Assembly (NCBI RefSeq): GCF_032854445.1
Contig: NC_088295.1
Location: 92,557,805-92,621,804, forward strand
Origin: Liolophura sinensis
Taxonomy: Eukaryota > Mollusca > Polyplacophora > Chitonida > Chitonidae
Direction of reading: 5' to 3'
DNA length: 64,000 nucleotides
This document shows positions 1-11,570 of the stretch, piece after piece. The notes under the pieces were generated by a model, which was not told where the DNA came from, did not search any database, and saw only the letters and a list, made by a program, of their open reading frames with translations. How positions within the stretch are numbered: position 1 is the first letter of the stretch; every line of letters starts with the position of its first letter. The position numbers were made by a program, and so were the translations under genes.

Positions 1-389
1 ACGTCCATCAGTCCGGCTAGCTGTCCGTATGCAGGACGTCCATCAGTCCGGCTAGCTGTCCGTATGCAGGACGTCCATCAGTCCGGTTAGCTGCCCGTGT
101 GCAGGACGTCCATCAGTCCGGCTAGCTGTCCGTATGCAGGACGTCCATCAGTCCGGCTAGCTGTCCGTATGCAGGACGTCCATCAGTCCGGTTAGCTGCC
201 CGTGTGCAGGACGTCCATCAGTCCGGCTAGCTGTCCGTATGCAGGACGTCCATCAGTCCGGCTAGCTGTCCGTATGCAGGACGTCCATCAGTCCGGCTAG
301 CTGTCCGTATGCACGACGTCCATCAGTCCGGCTAGCTGCCCGTATGCAGGACGTCCACCAGTCCGGCTAGCTGTCCGTATGCACGACGT
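1..389. repeat. 35-bp tandem repeat, about 11 copies
   Basis: The unit starts ACGTCCATCAGTCCGGC and repeats every 35 bases with few substitutions (gctagctgtccgtat versus gttagctgcccgtgt variants). The array runs into the left edge of the window, so its true length is unknown. The last copies carry a GCACG variant before the array stops at about 389. No gene is evident in it. Confidence 0.95.
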
Positions 390-1067
390 AATTGCAGTAC
401 AACTTGAGTCAAAAGATTTTATATTTGGATTGCAGGTTCATAATGAGGTGAATAAGGCTCCTTTTTAAACTGAGTAATTTGGATCAAATTTCCGCTTTCC
501 ATGGCAAGAGAGTGACAATTGTTTTAATGACATGAATACAATATAATTCAGTCGGGGATTACATTTTTGGTATTCAGGCTCATTATGAACTAAATTACAA
601 GGCTTTCCCAGACAGGTTTTATTTCACAGTTATTTTTTCTTCTCTTCCAAAATTTGGGACACTACACATTGTCGTAACGCACAGTGTATACCTATAATAA
701 TGGACTGAATACAATCTCCTTGACCAAAATCACTTTGCTTGTTTATTCCAACCCACAAGACCATGGACATTCGATCTTAAACTATTATATTTCACTGACC
801 CATCGGATAGTCATCGCCTGGTCAGTATATTCTCTTTTACTGATACTCTCTTCCCTGACAGTTAATGTGATACCTTTGACCCTTGGTCACTTTAGATAAA
901 CACCCCTTAATGATATACGAAGAAACTATCAGTTATAATACATGTACTAACTCTTCACAAACGCTGTGAAACACGGAAGGCTGCGCGTACATGATTTTGA
1001 CCCGCAGAGATGGTCGGGAGCGATGCGCACGCTCGTGGACCAATATCTACAGATACCCGATGTAAGT
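390..1067. other. Unassigned DNA between two satellites
   Basis: AT-rich sequence with no convincing gene. The short open frame at 684-899 has no recognisable domain. The last 100 bases (about 964-1062) are more GC-rich, stay open in one + frame and end at a GTAAGT, so they could be a relic exon or retroelement piece. I cannot name it. Confidence 0.4.
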
Positions 1068-4000
1068 AACACACAAACAGAATCACAGAGAGAACTCACA
1101 GTGTGTACTGCCCAAAGTTAAGCCATACAAACACAACCACAGAGAGAACCCACCATGTGTACAGCTCAAGGCTAAACCACACAAACAGAACCACAGAGAG
1201 AACCCGCAATGTGTATAGCCCAAAGCTAAGCTACACAAACAGAACCACAGAGAGAGCCCACAATGTGTACAGCCCAAAGCTAAGCCACACAAACAGAACC
1301 ACAGAGAGAACCCACCATGTGTATAGCCCAAAGTTAAGTCACACAAACAGAACCACAGAGAGAAGCCACAATGTGTACAGCCCAAAGCTAAGCCACACAA
1401 ACAGAACCACAGAGAGAACCCACCATGTGTACAGCTCAAGGCTAAACCTCACAAACAGAACCACAGAGAGAACCCACCATGTGTACAGCTCAAGGCTAAA
1501 CCACACAAACAGAACCACAGATAGAACCCACCATGTGTACAGCCCAAAGTTAAGCCACACAAACAGAACCACAGAGAGAATCCACAATGTGTACAGCCCA
1601 AAGTTAAGTCACACAAACAGAACCACAGAGAGAACCCACCATGTGTACAGCCCAAGCCTAAGCCACACAAACAGAACCATAGAGAGAACCCACCATGTGT
1701 ACAGCCCAAGCTGTGCCGCAAAAACAGAACCACAGATAGAACCCACCATGTGTACAGCCCAAAGCTAAGCCACACAAACAGAACCACAGAGAGAACCCAC
1801 AATGTGTACAGCCCAACGTTAAGCTACACAAACAGAACCACAGAGAGAGCCCACCATGTGTACAGCCCAAAGCTAAACCACACAAACAGAACCACAGAGA
1901 GAACCCGCAATGTGTATAGCCCAAAGTTAAGCTACACAAACAGAATCACAGAGAGAATCCACAATGTGTACAGCCCAAAGTTAAGTCACACAAACAGAAC
2001 CACAGAGAGAATCCACCATGTGTACAGCCCAAAGCTAAGCCACACAAACAGAATCACAGAGAGAACCCACCATGTGTACTGCCCAAAGCTAAGCCACAAA
2101 AACAGAACTGCAGAGAGAACCCACAGTGTGTACAGCCCAAAGTTAAGCCACACAAACAGAACCACAGAGAGAAACCACCATGTGTACAGCCCAAGGCTAA
2201 GCCACACAAACAGAACCACAGAGAGAACCTGCAATGTGTACAGCCCAAAGCTAAGCCACAAAAACAGAACTGCAGAGAGAACCCACAGTGTGTACAGCCC
2301 AAGCTGTGCCACACAAACAGAACCACAGAGAGAACCCACCATGTGTACAGCCCAAGGCTAAGCCACACAAACAGAACCACAGAGAGAAGCCACCATGTGT
2401 ACAGCCCAAAGTTAAGTCACACAAACAGAACCACAGAGAGAACCCACCATGTGTACAGCCCAAAGCTAAGCCACACAAACACAACCACAGAGAGAACCCA
2501 CCATGTGTACAGCCCAAGGCTAAGCCGCACAAACAGAACCACAGAGAGAACCCACAATGTGTACAGCCCAAACCTAAGCCACAAAAACAGAACCACAGAG
2601 AGAACCCACCATGTGTACAGCCCAAGGCTAAGCCACACAAACAGAATCACAGAGAGAACCCACAATGTGTACAGCCCAAAGTTAAGCCACACAAACAGAA
2701 CCACAGAGAGAACCCACCATGTGTACAGCCCAAAGTTAAGTCACACAAACAGAACCACAGAGAGAACCCATAGTGTGTACAGCCCAAAGTTAAGCCACAC
2801 AAACAGAACCATGTGTACAGCCCAAAGTTAAGTCACAAAAACAGAACCACAGAGAGAACCCACCATGTGTACAGCCCAAAGTTAAGCCACACAAACACAA
2901 CCACAGAGAGAACCCACCATGTGTACAGCCCAAAGCTAAGCCACAAAAACAGAATCACAGAGAGAACCCACAATGTGTACAGCCCAAAGTTAAGCCACAC
3001 AAACAGAACCACAGAGAGAAACCACCATGTGTACAGCCCAAAGTTAAGTCACACAAACAGAACCACAGAGAGAACCCACCATGTGTACAGCCCAAAGTTA
3101 AGCCACACAAACAGAACCACAGAGAGAACCCACCGTGTGTACAGCCCAAGGCTAAGCCGCACAAACAGAACCACAGAGAGAACCCACAATGTGTACAGCC
3201 CAAAGCTAAGCCACACAAACAGAACCACAGAGAGAATCCACAATGTGTACAGCCCAAAGCTAAGCCACACAAACAGAACCACAGAGAGAACCCACAGTGT
3301 GTACAGCCCAAGCTGTGCCACACAAACAGAGCCACAGAGAGAACCCACCATGTGTACAGGCCAAGGCTAAGCCACACAAACAGAACCACAGAGAGAAGCT
3401 GCAATGTGTATAGCCCAAAGTTAAGCCACACAAACAGAACCACAGAGAGAACCCACAATGTGTACAGCCCAAAGCTAAGCCACAAAACAAAACCACAGAG
3501 AGAAGGCACAGTGTGTACAGCCCAAAGTTAAGCTACAGAAACAGAACCACAGAGAGAGCCCACCATGTGTACAGCCCAAGGCTAAGCCACAAAACAAAAC
3601 CACAGAGAGAAGGCACAATGTGTACAGCCCAAAGTTAAGCTACAGAAACAGAGCCACAGAGAGAACCCACCATGTGTACAGCCCAAGGCTAAGCCACACA
3701 AACAGAACCACAGAGAGAACCCGCAATGTGTATAGCCCAAAGCTAAGCCACACAAACAGAACCACAGAGAGAACCCACAATGTGTACAGCCCAAAGCTAA
3801 GCCACAAAACAAAACCACAGAGAGAAGGCACAGTGTGTACAGCCCAAAGTTAAGCTACAGAAACAGAGCCACAGAGAGAACCCACCATGTGTACAGCCCA
3901 AGGCTAAGCCACACAAACAGAACCACAGAGAGAACCCGCAATGTGTATAGCCCAAAGCTAAGCCACACAAACAGAACCACAGAGAGAACCCACAATGTGT

Positions 4001-4224
4001 ACAGCCCAAAGCTAAGCCACAAAACAAAACCACAGAGAGAAGCCACCATGTGTACAGCCCAAAGTTAAGCTACAGAAACAGAACCACAGAGAGAGCCCAC
4101 CATGTGTACAGCCCAAGGCTAAGCCGCACAAACAGAATCACAGAGAGAACCCACAATGTGTACAGCCCAAGCCTAAGCCACACAAACAGAACCACAGAGA
4201 GAACCCACAATGTGTACAGCCCAG
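1068..4224. repeat. 54-bp minisatellite, about 58 copies
   Basis: The unit is of the type ACAGAACCACAGAGAGAACC followed by CACCATGTGTACAGCCCAAAG and TTAAGCCACACAA, 54 bases in total. Because 54 is a multiple of three, several frames on both strands stay open for 60-220 codons, but the peptides are only 18-residue echoes and no start, splice or domain context supports coding. Between about 3480 and 4070 a four-monomer block repeats with a 215-bp period (one monomer is a base short), which marks a recent block duplication. The array stops abruptly where the BEL/Pao relic begins. Confidence 0.95.
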
Positions 4225-4249
4225 ATTTGGTGGTACGCGGTTTGGTGGT

Positions 4250-4560
4250 ACGCGGATATGACAGCGAGCTAAAAATTCATCATCCCGCGACATACATTAG
4301 GGATGCGATTCATGCCGATCTGTCCCCTATCCCGGACCAGAGATTACGCTACAATGGCTACACTGAAGACGTATAGCAAACAAACTGATGATTCTATCGA
4401 CAGCAAAGATTGCTTACTGGTGGGATATTACTGTTCGCTCGCGTGGAAACTCGCGAATTTATCCCCATCGAGCACGACGAGCCTATTGGAAAGCGAACGG
4501 ATCTTGGTTGGGATATCGTAGATATCGTGGATCTTAACCTAGTTGCAATAGGAAATAATC
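4250..4560 (+). pseudogene. BEL/Pao protease-RT linker remnant
   Basis: Two frames carry the conserved pieces: one ending near 4376 with a PATYIRDAI...IPD segment, the next from about 4410 to 4530 with a PIEHDEPIGKRTDLGWDIV segment typical of the region between protease and reverse transcriptase in BEL/Pao polyproteins. A frameshift or small deletion separates them. No active protease can be made. Confidence 0.7.
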
Positions 4561-4759
4561 ATATTGAATGTAGCCACAAAGTCTTAACCCGAGAAGTACC
4601 TTACTAACTCAGCGAGCATTCCGCAAATGGTACTGCCATTTTCAAAGTTTCGTTTTGTTTTCGAACCGAGGTGAAGGAGGATATCAACCCTTTGGAAATT
4701 AATCAAATGATGGCCATTGACAAGTGTCTCAAGAGGACGGTAAGTTCATATCTAAGGCA

Positions 4760-5640
4760 TCAGAAGGTAGCCGTCCACTGGATGACAACGACTACGAATT
4801 GCCCCCGCCTTTTAAGGATACAGAACTGAAGTTGCCCAACAATGAGTACATCTGATGATGTTCGAAAGGCGATTCGTGGGCAATCCTAAATATCGCCCTT
4901 ACTACGTCCGTTTTATGAAGGACATCACTGGGAGTAGCTTGGTAGAATAGGATTCCTAATCCAAAATGTGGGACCGCAAAGGATGGATCTGGCATATCCA
5001 GCAGCACGGAGTGTACAACCCCAAAAAGCCGGGCAAAATTCGCGTCGTATTAGGTTGTAGCGCGACGGAGGGTCACTTAACAACCACCTTATTCAAGGAC
5101 TCGACTTTTCTAACGCTCTTCTTGGTGGACTACGTAGATTTTGTCAGGAACATATTGCATTTATATGCGACATAAAGCAAATGCTCTACCAGATCAAGGT
5201 CTCGAAAGGGCATTGGGATTTCATGCGTTTCCGGAGATTACACAGGGAACCCAGATGAGTACAGAATAAACGTACACATATTCAGAGCAGTGTCCTCTCG
5301 ATCTCGGTAGTGCCAACTTGAATCTTTGCGTCGAAACACACATTCATATACCAGCCATCAACCAAGATGGACATTCTACGTAATTATCACAAAGCCAATT
5401 GCCAAAGCGACGTTGAATACAAACTACCATAGTACTAAGAAAGTATATAAAGTACGAAAATAGGGCGGAATCATGCAAATAGAAGCAGGCAACAGTTTTC
5501 AACGAAGCTGGAAAGACGCTAGGTGTGGTCTGCTTCAGTGAAACTGTTAGCTAACGATTAAGAAGTGGAATTTGGTTCCGATGTTGCGAACTTCATTCGA
5601 CGAGATTTTTACGTTGACGATCTTTACGTGTAAAGCCCAG
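4760..5640 (+). pseudogene. BEL/Pao reverse transcriptase remnant
   Basis: Before about 4850 there is a PPPFK...LPNNEY stretch, the usual N-terminal block of BEL/Pao reverse transcriptases. It is followed by the KPGKIRVV block and, after several stops, the FYVDDLYV catalytic box (Tyr-Val-Asp-Asp at 5610-5621). Multiple stop codons and frame changes occur between blocks, so this is a non-functional copy. The two catalytic Asp codons are still present. Confidence 0.8.
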
Positions 5641-6279
5641 ATCTACAGCACACGATCTGCAAAGCTTATCAAGAACAGATGAGACGTGGGTGTTGTCTGC
5701 TGTAATGTCGATATATAACCCCCTAACTAAATCATTTCTAAGGTGTCTGCATGTGAAAACTGATGATAACCCTGCAGATGAAGCATCAAGAGGCAAAGGA
5801 CCCTTTAGAGTTTGCAAGTAACTCTCGATGGACAACATGAGCTCCTGTGGGAAAGGGAACTCCTGGAGATACGGACGCACTTACCAACACTGCTTTCCCT
5901 CTTTCTTCTGATAATCCCGAGATACAGATATCAACGGTTTTTCGGACAGAAACTAAAGACTTTTTGACCCAAAGATTTGAGTACTTCTGTTGGTTTTGCT
6001 TGAACGGGGCGGTTATTAACTGCCTTAAGGTTTAACGTAAACTGCGAACCTCCGTACAGGGCGCATTCACTCTGCGTGAAGGCTTAAAGAGTCAGATAAA
6101 GAATTCGTTCGACTTTTTCAGACCAAAGCCTTTTAGGATGAAGTGAAGGCTTTAAGAAGTATTGGTGTATCAAGTGCTATGAACACAGAACACAGACAGA
6201 AAGGCGTCAGTTGGGCCAGCTCTCTGTCGAGACTGGGCCATTTGCTTGACATCCTCGGAATTGTCAGATAGGTGGTCTC

Positions 6280-7560
6280 TTCAGAAGAGCCACACTGGCC
6301 GCAGAATACACTCATGCAATTATATGGCTCAATAACAGCCATGTAACTCGTCTTATCGCGAGGCATTTTCATGACCGTGGAGAACATTGGGGGAGAAGCA
6401 TCACAATCAATAAGGCTAGACGAAGTGGATACTTGGTAACTGGATGTCGCTCCGTTGTATCGTTACTCATTCAGGTCTGGTCAAGATGCGCAGACCTGTG
6501 AGAAGAACAGACGATGGCAGGTCTCCAAGGGGTCCGATTGCAGGCTACCCCTCCCTTGCGGTGTGGATTACTTTGCACCGTGGTTGATCGAAAAAGGAGG
6601 TCGAAAGGAGGTGAAGAACTATGGAGTACTTTTTGTGAGTATGGCTCCTGGTGCCGTTCACAGTGAGACTGCAAATGCATTGAGCAACAATTCGTTCATA
6701 AATATTAGCGTCAAGTCCGACATTCCTATACCATTCGTAGTCCGTAAAGGGTGTTCCAAGTCGATAATCGCAAGATCCATTTCCAAAACAACGTTTAACA
6801 CTAACTCCCAAAGACAAAGGTATGTAAGAAATTATACAAATAAGAAATAAAGCCGATAACACACAAGAGAGAAGCGGTCATCAGTTTCCAATGATGCCGG
6901 GCTGACAATGAATAGGTCGTTTTATAGCTGTTAGCACACCGATCCGACAGGTGCAGTCAGACAAAGGTACGAATTTTGTTGGTGCTCAGCGTGAGAGCTA
7001 GATCACGGTTTAATCGTGTGCCACCTGGGCCTAAATGAACTGTGTGACTACTTTGATTTCACAATGAATGTCCATGCGGACGGTGCTTGACAACGACAGA
7101 CTGGCATGGTTCGTAACGTGCTGTTTTCATTGATGTCAGAACAGGGAGCTATGTAAGATTCCTTCATGTGTGAGACAGCAGCCGTGGTAAACAGCCGTCC
7201 GTTATCCCCTTGTAACTGAAATGACGACCCTTTAACTCCCAACAACATTTTGACGATGAAATCAGGAATCACTTTGCCCCCTCCCGAAGAGTTTCATGAT
7301 GCTGACAAATACTGCAGAAAGCGCTGACGTCGGATAGAGTACTTCACCAATAAACTCTGGGACACGTGGAGGAAGCTACACCTACAGTGGCGCAATGAGA
7401 GACGGAATTTTGCGATTGGCAATGTCACCCTCATTACAGATGAGTGTCAGTCAACAGGTTGCAGCTTTATTCGGACGAGGATGGTGGCGTTCGCGAGGCT
7501 GAACTCGACCTGGCTGTCTCGTCGCTCGACAATAAGGGTAAACGAAAACATTCGCTCCGT
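6280..7560 (+). pseudogene. BEL/Pao integrase remnant
   Basis: A zinc-binding region (HVTRLIARHFHDRG, about 6335-6380) precedes an open stretch (6455-6850) with GVDYFAPW and AVHSE, the first part of the DDE core. The C-terminal PLTPN-like and PPPEEFHDAD blocks are visible at about 7200-7310 in another frame. Stops and shifts break it in several places. Confidence 0.8.
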
Positions 7561-7580
7561 CATTCAAAACGTTCCCCTTC

Positions 7581-9480
7581 AAACGTTAGTGTTACTTTTC
7601 CCCACAGGACTGGGATTTTATTTTTATTTCACACGGGGTTGGGAAAAATAAGTTAGTAACTTAATTTTGAGGAGGTATGTTATGGTTGACGAGATCATTT
7701 AAATTTACCTCCCTTGTACGACTCCCTGACACATTGCTTCACCACGGGTTCTCTCACGTGCTTAACCCGAACCTTTTGGGGGGATTGATATCTTGTAATC
7801 GAAATAGACCCAGGATGGTTCGTTTATATGCATTTATTTCTTCTTGTTCTATATGATGTCACAACAACAGTGAGATTACGCATTTTTTGATGATTCGTGC
7901 CTATTTTGTGTACTTCACCACGTGTGTGTTTATCTTATGTCCAATTGTCGTCACTCAGATGTCGCACAATTTTTGTATGTTACAGTTTCAGGGAGGTAAT
8001 GAACATCTATGCTACTATGTAAAATATGTGGATTGTGTCCTCATTAGCACAGGCATCGGTGATCCCGTGGTGGCTTAAAGTTACACGGAAACCATTGTGC
8101 CACCGTTACACTCTAGTTACACCGTTACACTGACTACTCCAGTCCACTAATGGAATTTATCTTTTCAGTGCATAAGAACCATGACATGCATGGTTACATG
8201 TTTTGTTTTAATGGCTCTTGGAATATATTTCGATTACCTGAAATACTTGGATCGGAACTTTCTTATTTAACTTCTAGTTCTTGTTGTTCTTACATGAAAG
8301 GTGAAGAGTCGGACTTCATTTCAGTTTCGTGGCTTACTGTTCCTTCTATATCTAATTCTGATTGATATGATTGAAGTGGCTCTTGTTAGGTCATGAGGTA
8401 CCTACCAGGCGAGTTTATTTCACAAGATTTCTTCCATTTTCCTTCGCCATGGCGAAAGAACTTGGTCCGGTATGAAGATCACCATCAGGGTCAATCCTCA
8501 CGCGCGCACGTGTTTCCATAGTGAATGGCGCAATGCGGAATGGGTGTGATTGACACTGTTTTTGGTTTTTTTTTTTGATTGGTTAAATTAGGAGGTCACA
8601 GGTCATGGTTGGGTACTATGAATAGTGAGCCTTGGTTGATGGGCTGAATCAAGGGGAAATCCCTACTGCAGTACCTATAATTAGGACGGTTACGTCTTAC
8701 GTGTGGAAGCCTTTGAAGTTGACCTTTTTACCCACTATCGTTAAAATAGTCTCTGGGCCCCTGTAAAAATTGCTATCAGTCAACAACAGGATGAATAGAC
8801 AACCCAGACTTTAATGGAGAGGCAGTTGTATTTTAACATGGATGGGGCATTCCACCAAATATGGTGATATATTTCACCCTGGTGTAATCCGTTTCTTGCT
8901 GTTGATTAGAGCCCTCCCATTTACATCAACCTTGTTATTCCGAGATGATGGATGATCCTTACTTTGGCCAGGGAGGGATAAGGACCTAATGAGACCAATT
9001 TGAATCCTTGAATTAAATTTGTCGAATTTAAATCGTTTCAGTTTATTGAATTTTGCTGTGATAAAACTGTTCACTCTACAGTTTAATTCCTATTCTCTGT
9101 TGTTAATGAGTCTGTTGATTCCTTAGTTACTGTCTTAATTAAGCACCTTACTAGAACCCTTGGCAATAGGTTAATGGATTACCTTAAGCTCTAATGTCCG
9201 TTATAAGTGCTGAGTGCTGGTTGTGGAGTTATTAGAGACTCCCCAGTAATAATCACCAGGGTAGACGCGACAATATAGATATTTTTCTTCGTTGTGGTAT
9301 TGTTTGGAAGTATTTTGTCATATATATAGTTAGTTTCGCCTCGGAAGCAATCGTTTTCATTACCAGTTACTTCTCCCTTAAACTTTTGCTGTGACATCAG
9401 TCTAGTATGTGCCTAGTTGATTATTTTTTATGGACCCACACTTGCGAGTTTGTAGTTTGAGTGGTGATAGAAGACAACTT
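7581..9480. other. Unassigned DNA downstream of BEL/Pao relic, possible decayed LTR
   Basis: A purine-rich GAGGAGG stretch (about 7669-7675) followed by TGTTATGG at 7678 would fit a polypurine tract and LTR start. There is no 5' LTR to compare with, and I could not fix the 3' end (an ...AACA near 8786 is only one candidate). No protein domain is recognisable in the small open frames here. Confidence 0.25.
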
Positions 9481-9489
9481 GTACCACCG

Positions 9490-9585
9490 GAGTGCGCCCG
9501 CGATTGGTATACGATAGAGCGGGATTCGAACCCACGAACACAAGACTTTGAAACATTCCAATATCACACTGAGATATCCGGGAAG
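9490..9585 (-). repeat. tRNA-like / SINE-head-like patch
   Basis: On the minus strand there is a good pol III B box (GGGTTCGAATCCCGC, about 9520-9534) with a weaker A-box-like stretch upstream (ATATCTCAGTGTGATATTGG). A clean cloverleaf cannot be drawn, so an old tRNA-derived SINE head or tRNA pseudogene is likelier than a functional tRNA. Confidence 0.35.
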
Positions 9586-10484
9586 ACCATACAATCCTTT
9601 TTGGCGACTTTAAACGTTTGTTCTCACCTCAGTTCTAACCGACCATAAAAGTTTCGTTCTTCACCGTCATTTCAAATACACCAAATGTCGCCAGTCTGAG
9701 AAAAGGCAGAGTCGCTCATTACTTCTCTTAGACACAAATACGAACAGCAAAAAAGAGTTTGTACGAAGATAAAACAGTGAGCCTAATTTATGGAATTCTC
9801 ATTTCCAGCATTTTGGATGTCTCGAGGCCTTGTTATGTCAATGTGACAGCAATTGTGTAATCTACTATCAGACTTCAACAGATTAAAAGTTACCTTCAAT
9901 CAATTCAGATTTATTTTCCCGCATAACTAATCATAACTATGCTTAAGTAGTAATGTTTATAGAGTACAACGAAAATGGTAAAAGTTCTCAAGATGTTCAT
10001 CTAAAACTTCATGTAACACCGTCACGAAAGATCAACCATGCTACGTATTGCTTCTTTCAGAGGCATTTAGGAATTGGGATGGTATAGATTGACAGAGGCA
10101 TCACTTATGGATAACAACTCCTGGATTTATTGTGTTGGTGACGTTTCGATGTAGGTTCTTACATCGTTATCAAACCATATGAACATATGGTTCACCACAC
10201 TTTTACGTGGTATTGAGTTTGCTTGGTTTATTTTTCCTTAGCTTATTATGTATGCATTAGATAGGTAAATATATGCACTCATATATATTAGGTTCAGGGC
10301 AAGTTAGACTGATAGGTGAGGGGAGACAGGCATTAGTATATATAGATCCGTGTTAAAGACATATACGGGCAGTACATATGGATACATAGTTACATAGAGT
10401 ATAAAAACAAATTCACAGCTGAAGTATTTCCCATGTAAAATCATTATCTAAAACAATTTGTTCCCCTCATTTCATAGGATTAAG
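9586..10484. other. Unassigned DNA with a hammerhead-like hairpin
   Basis: Mostly AT-rich sequence without gene signals. On the minus strand of about 10138-10190 there is a stem (CGATGTA / TACATCG) preceded by TTGATAA and followed by AAACGTC, which resembles the hammerhead ribozyme signature found at Penelope-like element ends. The core differs from the consensus CTGATGA at two positions. Confidence 0.35.
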
Positions 10485-10712
10485 TTAAAATCGATGGCAA
10501 CGGGTTAAAAAATTGGCAACTACCTGAAATACCTTATTGGTGTTGTTCCTGGGACATAAAATGCATTTTGTGTCTATCGTCTTAATTCCCAGGGCTCGCA
10601 ATTCTCTGTAAAACAAATTTCGTGCGTAAGTATGGCGTTGACAATGTAACAATAAGACTTCAGTGCTATCCTCCACCATACATTCCTCACAGAGGCCTGT
10701 ATAAATGTACAT
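10485..10712 (-). pseudogene. Probable non-LTR retrotransposon ORF2 C-terminal fragment
   Basis: The 75-codon minus-strand frame contains CEEC...LLLHCQRHTYARNLFYREL, i.e. the C-x2-C...H...C arrangement with the following R-x-x-L typical of the short Cys/His tail after non-LTR reverse transcriptases. No reverse transcriptase core is found upstream on this strand, so only the 3' end of the element was inserted or survives. The family within non-LTR elements cannot be told. Confidence 0.5.
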
Positions 10713-11241
10713 TTTTTGGTTTAAATACTGGTTTTAGGGTCACTTTCATGGCGGATATCGTGGCCCATCAATCAGTGTTTTATTTATTTTTTTTAACACA
10801 TGAATATTTTGGGTACATAATAGCAGTGCGTTGGTATACTATTTACATATGTACATGAGTCAATTAGTGGGATTAAACCTCTTTGTGGTAGCATGTGTAC
10901 AGCTTATTGTATAGGTTTAAATGCTGCCATGGTCATTTAACAGAAAGGGGGTAAATAGTAAGCTATTTACAGAGATTAACGTTATCTTTACATTAGAAAT
11001 ACATAGATCTACATTAAAGAATTACAATGAGTTGCCTATACAGAAATTTACACAGAGAGAAAACAACAGTAGTGCTTTTATTTATTGGTTAACAGTTTTG
11101 TTCTCTTGCTTCCTCCTCTGTGACGTGGAGTTCAGGAGCTCCCGCCACTTATACCGAATATACAGAGATACAAGACAACATATATACAGTAAGAGAGTGA
11201 GTGGTGTCAAAACAGGCAACAATGTAACATAGATAATGGCT
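10713..11241 (-). other. Possible 3' region of the Penelope-like element
   Basis: This AT-rich stretch lies just downstream (minus sense) of the GIY-YIG reading frame. An open frame on the + strand (10921-11232) has no recognisable domain and is probably chance. I treat the region as likely 3' UTR of the adjacent retroelement plus unknown flank. Confidence 0.3.
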
Positions 11242-11454
11242 TCAGGGTTTAAGGCGGTCACTGTCTAATCTGATGAGGTCACTGTAGGCGCTCGGTAGGT
11301 GGTACCCTCTGTCTCGGTTAAGCTGTGGATTGTGTCGTCGGATCATGATGGCTTCCAGCAGTTTCCTTCTTTTGTAGTCTGACTGGTTGTTCTGTAGGGT
11401 ATGAACTGTGTTCCATTGGAGTTGTTCTGGATGGGCTCTGATGTGGTCACTGAG

Positions 11455-11570
11455 GGCTGATTTCCATCTAATTTTTCTACTGAGGCCTTGTGCTCTGCAA
11501 TTCTGATATTGAGTGATCTGCCGGTTTCTCCAATGTATTGCCGTTGACAGTCACAATTAATGCTGTACAC
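11455..11570 (-). pseudogene. GIY-YIG endonuclease domain of Penelope-like element
   Basis: The segment begins GSVYSINCDCQRQYIGETGR and continues SLNIRIAEHKASV. It matches the C-terminal GIY-YIG nuclease of Penelope-type elements, with a Cys-x-Cys knuckle before YIGETGR and the downstream Arg and Glu-His residues. A one-base frame change near 11460 switches the downstream part (SDHIRAHPEQLQW) to another frame. Confidence 0.85.

Larger units (their letters stand above)
4226..7580 (+). mobile_element. Degenerate BEL/Pao LTR retrotransposon (5'-truncated)
   Basis: Successive short open stretches, separated by stops and frameshifts, match the pol order of BEL/Pao elements. They are a protease/linker region (about 4250-4550), reverse transcriptase with the HGVYNPKKPGKIRVV block (about 4990-5060) and a YVDD box (5610-5621), an RNase H/integrase linker (about 5755-5810), an integrase zinc-binding region with spaced His residues (about 6283-6440), an integrase core with GVDYF (from about 6559), and the long BEL-type integrase C-terminal region (about 7040-7560). 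Gag and the 5' LTR are missing: the relic starts directly at the end of the 54-bp satellite, with a 15-bp duplication (TTTGGTGGTACGCGG at 4226 and 4241). It is dead. Family assignment is from recognition of block order and not from a search. Confidence 0.88.

Noticed and set aside
1083-4068. Long open frames on both strands (Cys/Phe/Leu-rich minus, Ser/Thr/Arg-rich plus)
   Set aside because: They are echoes of a 54-bp repeat whose length is a multiple of three; no domain, splice or start context supports them.
7678-8790. Defined 3' LTR of the BEL/Pao element
   Set aside because: Without a partner LTR or a clear 3' end the boundaries cannot be supported; kept only as a possibility.
9490-9585. 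Functional tRNA gene
   Set aside because: The B box is good but no consistent acceptor and anticodon stems can be drawn.
10921-11232. 103-codon + frame next to the Penelope-like element
   Set aside because: Unrecognised and antisense to the likely 3' region of the element; composition is AT-rich background.
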